Below are positions 1-9,799 of a DNA stretch of 48,577 nt, piece by piece; within the stretch, counting starts at the first letter, position 1, and every line of letters starts with the position of its first letter. The DNA is from JAVBOD01 sp031551045 (lineage in GTDB: Bacteria; Bacteroidota; Bacteroidia; Bacteroidales; UBA932). A program made the position numbers and the translations under genes. The stretch spans positions 1 through 48,577 of the forward strand of contig JAVBOD010000034.1 of NCBI GenBank assembly GCA_031551045.1. Direction: 5' to 3'. Under the pieces are notes generated by a model. That model worked only from the letters and a program-made list of their open reading frames with translations. It searched no databases and had not been told where the DNA came from.

Positions 1-80
1 GAACAGAAAAAACAATGTGCTATCAGCTTTGTCCGGCATGAAATATATCTATATAACAAATTGAATAAAAAATAAGCTGT

Positions 81-232
81 TTACCACGGAGTGGTAATAT
101 ATGATATAACCGCGGGTAAGCGAAGTGCAACCCGTGGCTACCCGTATCAGCACAGCCTTTCGCGCGGCGCTCTTCAAGTGTTTCAAGGCTCGGATTGGTT
201 TTCGCGCGAGAGGGTGTCGCGACTTTGTCCCG
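81..232. repeat. Direct repeat, copy 1 (about 152 bp)
   Basis: This copy begins with the palindrome TTACCAC-GGA-GTGGTAA and continues through CCGCGGGTAAGCGAAG, AACCCGTGGCTACCCG and TTTCGCGCGG to GACTTTGTCCCG. It matches 432-583 over its whole length with scattered substitutions and small indels. It encodes no supported protein. It contains nested inverted segments (CGGGTAAGCG...CAACCCG) and could fold extensively as RNA or single-stranded DNA. Confidence 0.85.
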
Positions 233-431
233 TTATCCAAAATCCGGTAGCTACTATCCCGTAGGGATTTTCGCCCGGTAGAACAAACAAGGGACGAACA
301 CCTCCAGCATCCCGTCAGGGATGCATCCCTACGGGGATGCCACGGCAGGGTTGCCCCCTGTTGCTACCAAGCGATAATGCCTACGGCATTATTTAGGACA
401 GTTGGCGGATATGCTGTGGGATTTGAAATTC

Positions 432-583
432 TTACCACGAAGTGGTAATAGATGAATAACCGCGGGTAAGCGAAGCGCAACCCGTGGCTACCCGTATCAC
501 CACAGCCTTTCGCGCGGAGCTCTTCAAGTGTTTCAAGGCTCGGATTGTCTACAGCGCGAGAGGAGTGTCGCTGCTTTGTCCCG
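432..583. repeat. Direct repeat, copy 2 (about 152 bp)
   Basis: Second copy of the 81-232 unit, starting TTACCAC-GAA-GTGGTAA. The stem of the first hairpin is unchanged while its loop differs by one base (GGA to GAA). The 199 bp between the copies is filled with other small palindromes. I see no target-site duplication or transposase. Confidence 0.85.
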
Positions 584-886
584 TGGGTGATTCCGGCTTT
601 TCGGAATCACCTACGGTTATTAACATCTATCCCATTCGGGGATAAAACAATGACACTGGTGCCCGACCCGTTGATACTACTCCAATTCAGTCCGACAGAA
701 CTTGGTTTTCAAGAGCGGTTCCGAGGTACTTTCAGGTGGCGTTTTTTGCCTTCCGAAACCCTTGTCCCGAAAGGGCACCAAATTCATCTCCGATCGTTTT
801 AAAAAAGCAGTACTGCTCTTAGGTAAAAGCAGTAGTGCTTTTCGACCAAAGCACGCGGGCTTTTTGACCAAAGGTCGAGACCTTTT

Positions 887-1273
887 TTACCGGCCGTCTT
901 TTTCGAATTTCAGGGCGGCCAGCATCTCTCGCAAATCAGCACCGGGGCGGAACATAATCTTCTTCGTTTTAATCATGCCTGCCGTAAATTTCTCTGCTTG
1001 CTCAGCTCCCTCGCTACCGAGTATGACCTGAAACGAGCCGAAGTCGCCGAAGCGTACGATTTGCCCTTCGGCCAAGCGTTCACAAAGCATTTGTGTGAGG
1101 GAATCGAGCACTGCCAGCGTGTCGGCGCTGCTTACCGTGCTGCGTTGGGCTATTTCTTTGCTCAGGGCTTTAAGCGTAATTTCGCCGGTGCTTTTGGCTT
1201 GCGCATACCATTTTTTGGGCGCACCGGGATTAAGCGGATTGCTTTTTTCTATTACTACATATTTTACAGCCAT
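887..1273 (-). CDS. HU-like DNA-binding protein (Bacteroidota HU-related type)
   Basis: This 128-aa protein belongs to the HU/IHF fold family, in the Bacteroidota version with an extra N-terminal segment. Such proteins bind DNA as dimers and bend it. Residues 1-30 form the family-specific lead-in (MAVKYVVIEKSNPLNPGAPKK). The HU core follows: helices around residues 34-70, then the strand segment GQIVRFGDFGSFQV (about 74-87). The variable arm and MFRPGADLREML close the domain. It is the last gene on the minus strand, downstream of rpoC but separated from it by a terminator at 1413-1443, so it is probably transcribed alone. No clear promoter was found in its 208-bp upstream gap. The start is the ATG at 1273. 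Family assignment is firm; the role (nucleoid architecture or a specific locus) is unknown. Confidence 0.85.
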   Translation of the reverse strand: MAVKYVVIEKSNPLNPGAPKKWYAQAKSTGEITLKALSKEIAQRSTVSSADTLAVLDSLTQMLCERLAEGQIVRFGDFGSFQVILGSEGAEQAEKFTAGMIKTKKIMFRPGADLREMLAALKFEKDGR

Positions 1274-1412
1274 AATCGTTAGCTATTTTAAATCCGTAGG
1301 GCATTTGGAGAAAGGCCTCTACATTAAGTTTCGGCTAAAGCCTTAGTTATAGTACACTTGTCATCCGTTGGATACATCCAAGGGCCATGAAAATACAACT
1401 TCGACATATAAC

Positions 1413-1443
1413 AAAAAGCCCCAAACGTTGCTTGTCAGGGGCT
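1413..1443 (-). terminator. Intrinsic terminator after rpoC
   Basis: Read on the minus strand, the stem AGCCCC...GGGGCT (1417-1422 with 1438-1443) is followed by TTTTT. It lies 39 bp beyond the rpoC stop and ends the long ribosomal protein and RNA polymerase operon. Confidence 0.85.
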
Positions 1444-1481
1444 CTCTGTTTTATGCTCTCCCTTCGAGGGGGAGGCTGTCT

Positions 1482-4400
1482 TTATTTCCCGTCTTCCGCC
1501 ATGGCTTTGCGTTTTGCCTCCATGCGCTGATAGTCATCCATCGAGGCTACTACCATTTTATCGAGGTAACGCATACCGGTTCCGGCAGGAATCAGGTGTC
1601 CGCAGATAACGTTTTCTTTCAAGCCTTCCAGCGTATCTACTTTTCCTTTGATAGCCGCTTCGCTCAACACTTTGGTTGTTTCCTGGAACGATGCTGCCGA
1701 CATGAAACTGCTCGTACGCAAGGCCGCACGGGTAATACCTTGCAACACCTGGTTCGAGGTTGCGGGCATCGCGTCGCGCGCGGTGATTTGCTTGAGGTCG
1801 CGGCGTTTGAGCTGCGAATTTTCATCGCGCAACTTGCGGGCGGTGATAATCTGTCCGGCTTTCACGGTCGTGGAATCGCCCGGTTCAATCACAATCTTCT
1901 TATCGAAAATATAGTCGTTTTCCTGCATGAATTCCCATTTGTCCACCAATTGTTCCGACAAGAAACGGGTGTCGCCCGGATCCACGATTTCTATCTTGCG
2001 CATCATTTGGCGTACGATAATTTCAAAGTGTTTATCGTTAATCTTCACACCTTGCATACGGTACACTTCCTGCACTTCGTTCACAATGTATTCCTGAACT
2101 TTGGTCGGGCCTTGAATAGCAAGGATGTCGAGCGGCGTGATAGCGCCGTCGGAAAGCGGCGTACCGGCACGCACATAGTCGTTTTCCTGTACGAGGATTT
2201 GTTTCGACAAGGGAACGAGGTATTTCTTTTCTTCGCCGAGTTTCGAGCGGACAGCAATCTCGCGGTTACCGCGTTTGATTTTACCCATAATCACTTCGCC
2301 GTCGATTTCGGAAACCACCGCCGGATTCGAAGGATTACGCGCTTCGAACAGCTCGGTTACGCGCGGCAGACCACCGGTGATGTCGCCCGATTTACCAATC
2401 GCACGCGGGATTTTCACCAGAATGTCGCCGGCATTTACTTTGGCGCCTTCTTCCACTACGATGTGCGAACCTACCGGCAAGTTGTATTGTTTGATTTCAT
2501 TGTTCTTCGCATCGAGGATACGCACCAAGGGATTGCGGGAACGGTCGCGCGATTCGATAATCACTTTTTCGCGGTAACCGGTTTGCTCGTCGGCTTCTTC
2601 GCGGAACGTCACCCCTTCCATCACACTGTCGAAACCGATTTTTCCGGCAAATTCCGAAATGATGACGGCATTGTAAGGATCCCATTCGCAAATCAAATCG
2701 CCTTTCTTCACTTGTGCGCCGCTTTGGTAGTACAATTGCGCTCCGTAAGGCACGGCGTGGTGATACAGCGTAATGCCGGTATTCACGTCCACAATACGCA
2801 TTTCGGCCAGACGGCCGATTACCACATCCACTTGTTGTCCGTCGCTATCGGTTTTCGATACCGTACGCAATTCGTCGATTTCCAGCACCCCGTCGTAGCT
2901 TGCCACTACCTTATTGGCCGAAGCGATACTCGATGCCGTACCACCGACGTGGAAGGTACGCAGCGTCAACTGGGTACCCGGCTCACCGATAGACTGTGCG
3001 GCAATTACACCCACCGCTTCGCCCTGTTCCACCATGCGTCCGGTAGCCAAGTTACGCCCGTAGCATTTTGCACACACGCCTTTGCGCGCTTCGCAAGTCA
3101 ATGCCGAACGGATTTCCACCTGTTCAATCGGCGAATCCTCTATAACTTTGGCAACGTCTTCCGAAATTTCATCGCCGGCGGCAACAATCAAATCGCCGGT
3201 CAGCGGATGGAACACGTCTTGCACGCTGGTACGTCCTAAAATACGTTCGTAGAGCGATTCTACTACTTCGTCATTATTCTTGATAGCCGTAGCGGTCAAC
3301 CCACGCAAGGTTCCGCAGTCTTCTTCATTTACAATCACGTCTTGCGAAACGTCCACCAGACGACGGGTCAGATAACCGGCATCGGCCGTTTTCAGCGCCG
3401 TATCGGCCAAACCTTTACGCGCACCGTGTGTAGAGATGAAGTACTCCAATACGGACAGCCCTTCTTTAAAGTTCGACAAAATCGGGTTCTCGATAATTTC
3501 CGCACTTGTAGCGCCTGATTTTTGGGGCTTAGCCATCAAACCACGCATACCGGCCAACTGGCGGATCTGTTCTTTCGAACCGCGGGCGCCGGAGTCGAGC
3601 ATCATATATACGGAGTTGAAACCTTGTTTATCGGACGATAATTGTTTCAACACGGTTTGCGTCAACTTGGCATTCGTATGTGTCCAAATATCGATAATCT
3701 GGTTGTAACGTTCGTTGTTCGTAATGAAACCCATGCTGTAGTTATTCATTACTTCTTCCACGTCTTTGTAACCTTCTTCTACCAATGTTTCTTTTTCGGC
3801 CGGCACAATCACATCGTCCAGGTTGAACGACAAGCTGCCGCGGAAGGCCATCTGGTAACCCAATTCCTTGATATCATCCAGGAATTTAGCGGTCACCGCC
3901 ACGCCGGCTTTTTTCAATATACTACCGATGATATCGCGTAACGATTTTTTCGTCAACAATTCGTTGATATATCCGGCTTCTTCCGGCACCAACTGGTTGA
4001 CGATAATACGTCCAATGGTCGTTTCCATCAATTCGTACGACAGGGTTCCGTCTTCCATTTTCTTCGGAATACGTACTTTCACGATAGCGTGTAAATCAAC
4101 GGCTTTTTCATTGTAGGCGATAATCGCTTCTTCCGGAGCGTAGAAGGTCAACCCTTCGCCCTTGGCGCCTTTGCGATGTTTGGTAATATAGTACAGCCCC
4201 AACACCATGTCTTGCGAAGGCACCGTGATAGGCGCACCGTTCGCCGGATTCAGAATATTGTGAGCGCCCAGCATCAACAATTGCGCTTCGAGAATAGCGG
4301 CATTGCCCAAGGGCAAGTGAACCGCCATCTGGTCACCGTCGAAGTCGGCATTGAATGCCGTACACGACAGCGGATGCAACTGGATAGCTTTTCCTTCGAT

Positions 4401-5759
4401 CAATTTCGGTTGGAATGCCTGAATACCCAAGCGGTGAAGCGTCGGGGCGCGGTTCAACATCACCGGATGCCCTTTCATCACATTTTCCAATATATCAAAA
4501 ATTACCGGATCTTTTCTGTCCACAATTTTCTTGGCCGATTTCACGGTTTTCACAATACCGCGTTCAATCAGTTTGCGAATAACAAACGGTTTGTAAAGCT
4601 CGGCCGCCATGTCTTTCGGCAAACCGCACTCGTGCATTTTCAATTCGGGCCCTACGACGATTACCGAACGCGCCGAGTAGTCCACCCGTTTACCCAACAG
4701 GTTTTGACGGAAACGCCCTTGTTTCCCTTTCAAACTATCGGATAAGGATTTCAACGCGCGGTTGGCTTCTGTTTTCACGGCATTCGATTTGCGCGAGTTG
4801 TCGAACAACGAATCGACCGCTTCCTGCAACATGCGTTTTTCATTCCGCAAAATCACTTCGGGCGCTTTGATTTCAATCAGGCGTTTGAGGCGGTTGTTGC
4901 GGATAATCACGCGGCGATACAAATCGTTCAAGTCGCTCGTAGCGAAACGGCCGCCGTCCAACGGAACCAGTGGGCGCAATTCCGGCGGAATCACCGGAAT
5001 CACTTTCAGAATCATCCAATCGGGATTATTGATTTCTTTCGATTCGCGGAAAGCTTCTACCACATTCAAGCGTTTCAAAGCATCGGCTTTGCGTTGTTGC
5101 GATGTTTCGGTATCGGCCTTGTGGCGTAAATCGTACGATAGTTCGTCCAGTTTTAAGCGCGAGAGCAATTTTAAAATCACTTCGGCGCCCATGCCTGCAA
5201 TGAATTTATTCGGGTCTTCGTCGGGCAACAATTGGTTGTCTTTCGGAAGCGTATCCAAAATTTGCAAGTATTCTTCTTCCGTTAGGAAATCGTATTGTTT
5301 AATACCGTCGGCTTCTTTCACACCGGGTTGCACCACCACGTAACGTTCGTAGTAAATGATGGCTTCCAATTTTTTCGAAGGCAAGCCTAACAAATAGCCT
5401 ATTTTATTAGGTGTCGAACGGAAATACCAGATGTGTGCCACCGGAACTACCAGCGAGATATGTCCCATGCGTTCGCGGCGCACTTTTTTCTCGGTTACTT
5501 CTACTCCGCAACGGTCGCAAACAATACCGCGGTAACGGATGCGTTTGTATTTTCCGCAATGACATTCGTAGTCCTTCGCAGGCCCGAAAATACGTTCGCA
5601 GAATAGGCCATCGCGTTCCGGTTTATAAGTACGGTAGTTGATCGTTTCCGGTTTGAGCACTTCCCCGCTCGAGTTTTCCAGAATTTCTTCCGGCGAAGCC
5701 AAGCCTATAGTTATTTTACTAAAGTTGGTTTTTTGCTTGTTATCTTTCTTAAGCGCCAT
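1482..5759 (-). CDS. rpoC: RNA polymerase beta-prime subunit
   Basis: RpoC is the largest subunit of RNA polymerase and carries the catalytic magnesium ion. At 1425 aa it has the normal length for Bacteroidota. The N-terminal zinc ribbon is intact (C66, C68, C81, C84; CHCGKY and CDRCG). The active-site loop NADFDGDQ spans residues 470-477, with the three metal-binding aspartates D472, D474 and D476. The second zinc site begins near C889 (CEARKGVCAKCYG). The trigger-loop region follows with GEAVGVIAAQSIGEPGTQLT. It lies 108 bp downstream of rpoB in the same operon; the spacer holds an inverted repeat. No frameshift or insertion is visible. The start is the ATG at 5759, giving MALKKDNKQKTNF as is usual for the order. 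Confidence 0.98.
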   Translation of the reverse strand: MALKKDNKQKTNFSKITIGLASPEEILENSSGEVLKPETINYRTYKPERDGLFCERIFGPAKDYECHCGKYKRIRYRGIVCDRCGVEVTEKKVRRERMGHISLVVPVAHIWYFRSTPNKIGYLLGLPSKKLEAIIYYERYVVVQPGVKEADGIKQYDFLTEEEYLQILDTLPKDNQLLPDEDPNKFIAGMGAEVILKLLSRLKLDELSYDLRHKADTETSQQRKADALKRLNVVEAFRESKEINNPDWMILKVIPVIPPELRPLVPLDGGRFATSDLNDLYRRVIIRNNRLKRLIEIKAPEVILRNEKRMLQEAVDSLFDNSRKSNAVKTEANRALKSLSDSLKGKQGRFRQNLLGKRVDYSARSVIVVGPELKMHECGLPKDMAAELYKPFVIRKLIERGIVKTVKSAKKIVDRKDPVIFDILENVMKGHPVMLNRAPTLHRLGIQAFQPKLIEGKAIQLHPLSCTAFNADFDGDQMAVHLPLGNAAILEAQLLMLGAHNILNPANGAPITVPSQDMVLGLYYITKHRKGAKGEGLTFYAPEEAIIAYNEKAVDLHAIVKVRIPKKMEDGTLSYELMETTIGRIIVNQLVPEEAGYINELLTKKSLRDIIGSILKKAGVAVTAKFLDDIKELGYQMAFRGSLSFNLDDVIVPAEKETLVEEGYKDVEEVMNNYSMGFITNNERYNQIIDIWTHTNAKLTQTVLKQLSSDKQGFNSVYMMLDSGARGSKEQIRQLAGMRGLMAKPQKSGATSAEIIENPILSNFKEGLSVLEYFISTHGARKGLADTALKTADAGYLTRRLVDVSQDVIVNEEDCGTLRGLTATAIKNNDEVVESLYERILGRTSVQDVFHPLTGDLIVAAGDEISEDVAKVIEDSPIEQVEIRSALTCEARKGVCAKCYGRNLATGRMVEQGEAVGVIAAQSIGEPGTQLTLRTFHVGGTASSIASANKVVASYDGVLEIDELRTVSKTDSDGQQVDVVIGRLAEMRIVDVNTGITLYHHAVPYGAQLYYQSGAQVKKGDLICEWDPYNAVIISEFAGKIGFDSVMEGVTFREEADEQTGYREKVIIESRDRSRNPLVRILDAKNNEIKQYNLPVGSHIVVEEGAKVNAGDILVKIPRAIGKSGDITGGLPRVTELFEARNPSNPAVVSEIDGEVIMGKIKRGNREIAVRSKLGEEKKYLVPLSKQILVQENDYVRAGTPLSDGAITPLDILAIQGPTKVQEYIVNEVQEVYRMQGVKINDKHFEIIVRQMMRKIEIVDPGDTRFLSEQLVDKWEFMQENDYIFDKKIVIEPGDSTTVKAGQIITARKLRDENSQLKRRDLKQITARDAMPATSNQVLQGITRAALRTSSFMSAASFQETTKVLSEAAIKGKVDTLEGLKENVICGHLIPAGTGMRYLDKMVVASMDDYQRMEAKRKAMAEDGK

Positions 5760-5804
5760 ATATCAATTATTTTTTTTCATTATGAAATTGTGTTCAACGT
5801 TTTA

Positions 5805-5858
5805 TGTTTAAAGTTTAAGGTTGTTGTTTGTGCAACATTACACCTTAAACTTTAAACC
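5805..5858. repeat. Inverted repeat in the rpoB-rpoC spacer
   Basis: The arms GTTTAAAGTTTAAGG (ending at 5820) and CCTTAAACTTTAAAC (from 5843) are exact inverted copies around a 22-base loop. Related TTTAAAC/TTAAAC words recur in the spacers at 19.64 kb and 26.2 kb. A hairpin here could affect the rpoB to rpoC transcript, but it lacks a terminal T-run of the usual kind. Confidence 0.7.
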
Positions 5859-5867
5859 TTGAACATC

Positions 5868-8800
5868 TTACTCTAAGCGTATGCTGAGGCCCAAACCGCG
5901 CAATTCGTGCAGAATCACATTGAGGGCTTCCGGAATACCGGGTTGCGGCATCGGTTCGCCTTTCACAATGGCTTCGTAGGCACGCGAACGGCCTGTAACG
6001 TCGTCGGACTTAATCGTAAGGATTTCCTGCAACACGTTGGATGCGCCGAATGCTTCGAGCGCCCACACTTCCATTTCCCCGAAGCGTTGTCCCCCGAATT
6101 GCGCTTTACCGCCCAAGGGCTGTTGCGTAATCAACGAGTAAGGCCCGATAGAACGTGCATGCATCTTGTCGTCCACCATGTGTCCGAGTTTGAGCATGTA
6201 GATAATACCTACCGTGGCCGGTTGGTCGAACATTTCGCCGGTGCCGCCGTCGCGCAGGTACGTTCTTCCGTAACGCGGGATGCTTGCTTTTTCGGTGTAT
6301 TCGGTGATTTCGTCCAAGGTAGCGCCGTCGAAAATAGGCGTCGAGAATTTCATTCCCAATTCTTTTCCGGCCCAGCCCAATACGGTTTCGTAAATCTGCC
6401 CGAGGTTCATACGCGAAGGCACGCCCAAGGGGTTCAGTACGATGTCCACAATCGAACCGTCTTCGAGGAACGGCATATCTTCGTCGCGCACCACACGGGC
6501 TACGATACCCTTGTTACCGTGGCGGCCTGCCATCTTATCCCCTACTTTTATCTTCCGTTTTTTCGCTACATACACTTTCGCCAATTGAATAATACCGGTG
6601 GGAAGTTCGTCGCCAATCGTCAGATTGTATTTGATACGTTTCACTTCGGCATCGTATTCTTTAAAGCGAATCAGGTAATTATTGATAACCCGTTTCACTT
6701 GTGTATTGGTGTCTTTATCGGCTGTCCACTTGTTCGGGTTTACATTTTCATAATCGAGCCCCAACAATGCTTTTTGCGTAAACTTGGCATTTTTGCCGAT
6801 CACTTCGGCACCATAGACATCCACTACCGATTGCGATGTTTTGCCATCGAGTAATACGGAGAGTTTTTCTACTAATTTATCTTTCAGTACTTTTACTTTC
6901 TTCTCGAAATCTTCGTCCACTTTTTGCAACTGGGCTTTGCCTTGCAGCTTGCCTTTCTTGGCGCTGGCCGATTCTTTCATCACGCGCGAGAACAAGCGTT
7001 TTTCGATGATAGTACCATATAGCGAAGGAGAAGCTTTCAACGAAGCGTCTTTCACGTCGCCGGCTTTATCACCGAAAATAGCACGCAGCAATTTTTCTTC
7101 GGGCGAAGGATCGCTTTCCCCTTTCGGCGTTATTTTACCGATCAGGATATCGCCGGGCTCGATGTTCGCACCGATACGGATAATACCGTTTTCGTCCAAA
7201 TTACGGGTAGCTTCTTCGCTTACGTTCGGAATGTCGGAGGTCAATTCTTCCACGCCACGCTTGGTGTCGCGCACTTCCATAATGTATTCGTCCACGTGAA
7301 TCGACGTAAATACGTCTTCGCGCACGAGGCGTTCCGAAAGCACGATAGCATCCTCGAAGTTGTAGCCCTTCCAAGGCATGAACGCCACTTTCAGGTTGCT
7401 TCCCAAAGCCAGTTCCCCGCCTTGTGTGCCGTAGCCTTCCGTCAGGATTTGGCCGGGCACCACTTTTGTCCCCTTGCTCACAATCGGGCGCAGGTTGATG
7501 CAGGTATTCTGGTTCGTTTTGCGATATATCGGCAGGTTATACGCCGTGATGTCCGAGTCGAAACTCACAAAACGGTCTTGTTCGCTGCGTTCATATTTAA
7601 TATGTATTTCTTTGGCATCGACATACACTACTTCGCCCTTTCCTTCGGCGGCAATTTGTGTACGGCTGTCTTCCACCACGGTTCCTTCCAGGCCGGTACC
7701 TACAATCGGCACTTGCGGGGCAATCAGCGGCACCGCTTGCCGCATCATGTTCGAGCCCATCAATGCGCGGTTGGCGTCGTCGTGTTCCAAGAACGGAATC
7801 AGCGAAGCGGCAATAGAAGCAATCTGGTTCGGCGCCACGTCCATCAAGTGAATCTCGTCGCGCCCCACTACCGGATAGTCGGCTTCCAAACGGCATTTGA
7901 TGCGTTCGTCGGTAATATGCCCGTCTTCCGCCACATGTGCGTTGGCTTGCGCCACCATCTTGTATTCTTCTTCTTCGGCGCTCATATATATCACGCCTTT
8001 GGCCGACATATCGACAGTTCCTTTGTCCACCTTGCGGTAAGGCGTTTCGATAAATCCGAGTTTATTGATGCGGGCATACACGCACAACGACGAAATCAAA
8101 CCGATGTTCGGCCCTTCCGGCGTTTCAATCGGGCATAAACGCCCGTAGTGCGTATAGTGCACGTCGCGCACTTCGAAACCGGCGCGGTCGCGGCTCAAAC
8201 CGCCGGGCCCCAAAGCCGACATACGGCGCTTGTGCGTCATTTCGGCCAGCGGGTTGGTTTGGTCCATGAACTGCGACAACTGGCTGGTGCCGAAGAACGA
8301 GTTAATTACCGACGATAAGGTCTTCGCATTAATCAAATCAATCGGCGTAAACACTTCGTTGTCGCGTACGTTCATCCGTTCGCGGATGGTACGCGCCATA
8401 CGCGCCAAGCCTATGCCGAACTGGTTCGCCAATTGTTCGCCCACCGTACGTACACGGCGGTTGCTCAAGTGGTCGATATCGTCCACATCGGTTTTCGAGT
8501 TGATAAGTTGTATCAAATGTTGAATAATGGCGATAATATCTTCTTTCGTCAACACTTTCACGTTCGCCGGTGTCGCTAAATCCAGCTTACGGTTAAGGCG
8601 GAAACGCCCTACATCGCCCAAATCGTAGCGTTTATCCGAGAAGAACAATTTTTCAATCACATCGCGGGCGGTAGCTTCGTCGGGCGGTTCCGAGTTGCGC
8701 AACTGGCGATAGATATATACTACCGCTTCTTTTTCCGAGTTGCTCGGGTCTTTTTGTAACGTGTTGTGGATAATCGCGTAGTCGCCGATATTGGCATCTT

Positions 8801-9692
8801 CCTTATGCAACAATATCGTAGCGGCGCCCGATTCTTCAATCAGTTCCAGATGCGATTCTTCAAGCACCGTCTCGCGGTCGATAATCACTTCGTTACGTTC
8901 GATAGACACCACTTCTCCGGTATCTTCGTCCACAAAGTCTTCAATCCACGATTTCAGTACGCGGGCGGCCAACTTGCGCCCTAACACTTTTTTCAGGTTG
9001 GCTTTGTTGACTTTTATTTCGTCGGCCAAACCGAATATTTCTAATATATCTTTATCGCTCTCGTAACCGATAGCACGCAGCAAGGTGGTTACGGGCAATT
9101 TTTTCTTACGGTCGATGTAGGCATACATCACGTTGTTGATATCCGTTGCAAATTCAATCCATGAACCTTTGAACGGAATGATACGCGCCGAGTACAGTTT
9201 GGTACCGTTGGCGTGGATACTTTGACCGAAGAATACCCCGGGCGAGCGGTGTAATTGCGATACGACTACACGCTCCGAACCGTTGACTACAAACGTTCCG
9301 CGGGGAGTCATGTACGGAACCGTCCCAAGGTACACGTCCTGGATAACCGTGTCGAAATCTTCGTGTTCGGGGTCGGTACAGTACAATTTAAGCTTAGCTT
9401 TCAACGGAACGCTGTAAGTTAAGCCGCGATCCAAGCACTCGTCGATAGTGTAACGAGGCGGATCAATGAAATAATCCATGAATTCCAACACGAAGTTATT
9501 GCGCGTGTCGGTGATAGGGAAGTTTTCCTGGAATACTTTGAAGAGTCCTTCGTCCTTCCGATTATCGGGAGTAGTTTCTAATTGAAAGAAATCTTGAAAC
9601 GATTTCAATTGAATTTCCAAAAAGTCGGGGTAGTCCAGACGATTTTTAGAGGTTGCGAAGTTAATACGCTGACTTATTGTTTTTTGCGACAT
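5868..9692 (-). CDS. rpoB: RNA polymerase beta subunit
   Basis: RpoB is the second-largest core subunit of RNA polymerase and forms the rifampicin pocket and half of the active cleft. Length is 1274 aa, usual for Bacteroidales. The rifampicin region reads SQFMDQTNPLAEMTHKRR then SALGPGGLSRDRAGFEVRD. D477 corresponds to E. coli D516, and the H526 and S531 equivalents are unchanged, so the target looks rifampicin-sensitive. The nucleotide-binding stretch GDKMAGRHGNKG lies in the last third. The C-terminus with GGKAQFGGQRFGEMEVWALEA is intact. It sits 107 bp downstream of rplL, behind a hairpin that may attenuate read-through, and upstream of rpoC. The start is the ATG at 9692. Confidence 0.98.
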   Translation of the reverse strand: MSQKTISQRINFATSKNRLDYPDFLEIQLKSFQDFFQLETTPDNRKDEGLFKVFQENFPITDTRNNFVLEFMDYFIDPPRYTIDECLDRGLTYSVPLKAKLKLYCTDPEHEDFDTVIQDVYLGTVPYMTPRGTFVVNGSERVVVSQLHRSPGVFFGQSIHANGTKLYSARIIPFKGSWIEFATDINNVMYAYIDRKKKLPVTTLLRAIGYESDKDILEIFGLADEIKVNKANLKKVLGRKLAARVLKSWIEDFVDEDTGEVVSIERNEVIIDRETVLEESHLELIEESGAATILLHKEDANIGDYAIIHNTLQKDPSNSEKEAVVYIYRQLRNSEPPDEATARDVIEKLFFSDKRYDLGDVGRFRLNRKLDLATPANVKVLTKEDIIAIIQHLIQLINSKTDVDDIDHLSNRRVRTVGEQLANQFGIGLARMARTIRERMNVRDNEVFTPIDLINAKTLSSVINSFFGTSQLSQFMDQTNPLAEMTHKRRMSALGPGGLSRDRAGFEVRDVHYTHYGRLCPIETPEGPNIGLISSLCVYARINKLGFIETPYRKVDKGTVDMSAKGVIYMSAEEEEYKMVAQANAHVAEDGHITDERIKCRLEADYPVVGRDEIHLMDVAPNQIASIAASLIPFLEHDDANRALMGSNMMRQAVPLIAPQVPIVGTGLEGTVVEDSRTQIAAEGKGEVVYVDAKEIHIKYERSEQDRFVSFDSDITAYNLPIYRKTNQNTCINLRPIVSKGTKVVPGQILTEGYGTQGGELALGSNLKVAFMPWKGYNFEDAIVLSERLVREDVFTSIHVDEYIMEVRDTKRGVEELTSDIPNVSEEATRNLDENGIIRIGANIEPGDILIGKITPKGESDPSPEEKLLRAIFGDKAGDVKDASLKASPSLYGTIIEKRLFSRVMKESASAKKGKLQGKAQLQKVDEDFEKKVKVLKDKLVEKLSVLLDGKTSQSVVDVYGAEVIGKNAKFTQKALLGLDYENVNPNKWTADKDTNTQVKRVINNYLIRFKEYDAEVKRIKYNLTIGDELPTGIIQLAKVYVAKKRKIKVGDKMAGRHGNKGIVARVVRDEDMPFLEDGSIVDIVLNPLGVPSRMNLGQIYETVLGWAGKELGMKFSTPIFDGATLDEITEYTEKASIPRYGRTYLRDGGTGEMFDQPATVGIIYMLKLGHMVDDKMHARSIGPYSLITQQPLGGKAQFGGQRFGEMEVWALEAFGASNVLQEILTIKSDDVTGRSRAYEAIVKGEPMPQPGIPEALNVILHELRGLGLSIRLE

Positions 9693-9731
9693 CTTAATCG
9701 GATAATTTGAAGAATAAACTTTTTAAACGAC

Positions 9732-9763
9732 AAAAAGGCTTAGAGCCCCGCATGGGCTCTAAA
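9732..9763 (-). terminator. Hairpin with T-run between rplL and rpoB (likely attenuator)
   Basis: On the minus strand, TTAGAGCCC-ATGC-GGGCTCTAA is followed by GCCTTTTTG. The stem is a near-perfect 9-10 bp. It sits between the rplL stop and the rpoB start. Since rpoB has no obvious promoter of its own, this is best read as a partial terminator. It would lower rpoBC expression relative to L7/L12, as is known at the same place in other bacteria. Confidence 0.75.
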
Positions 9764-9799
9764 CCTGTGTTATGATTCCCGAGTGTACGGGGAGAATGT

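Larger units (their letters stand above)
1..886. repeat. Gene-free, palindrome-rich intergenic region
   Basis: I see no convincing gene here; the open frames present are short, overlap one another and resemble no known protein. The stretch is dense in short perfect palindromes, many with a three-base loop: 81-97, 256-268, 307-324, 323-340, 374-392 and 432-448. There are also longer-loop hairpins near 586-611 (GTGATTCCG arm) and 628-645. Two long direct repeats (81-232 and 432-583) lie within it. Near 866-888, AAAGGT-CGAG-ACCTTT followed by T looks like a plus-strand terminator just past the end of the HU-like gene, which is the wrong orientation for that gene. The region looks like an accumulation site for repeat modules. 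Confidence 0.7.

Noticed and set aside
81..583. CRISPR array at the left end
   Set aside because: Only two long copies 351 bp apart, with no regular short repeat-spacer pattern and no cas gene.
545..1031. Overlapping short open frames in the palindrome-rich region
   Set aside because: They run through repeats and into the HU-like gene, overlap each other on both strands, and encode low-complexity sequence unlike any family.
1368..3239. Open frame of 623 codons on the plus strand, antisense to rpoC
   Set aside because: It lies wholly inside rpoC, is rich in His/Phe/Arg as expected for a mirror of biased codons, and shows no domain. It is a shadow of rpoC.
5907..6854. Open frame of 315 codons antisense to rpoB
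   Set aside because: Same reason: composition skewed to His/Phe/Val and full overlap with a conserved gene.
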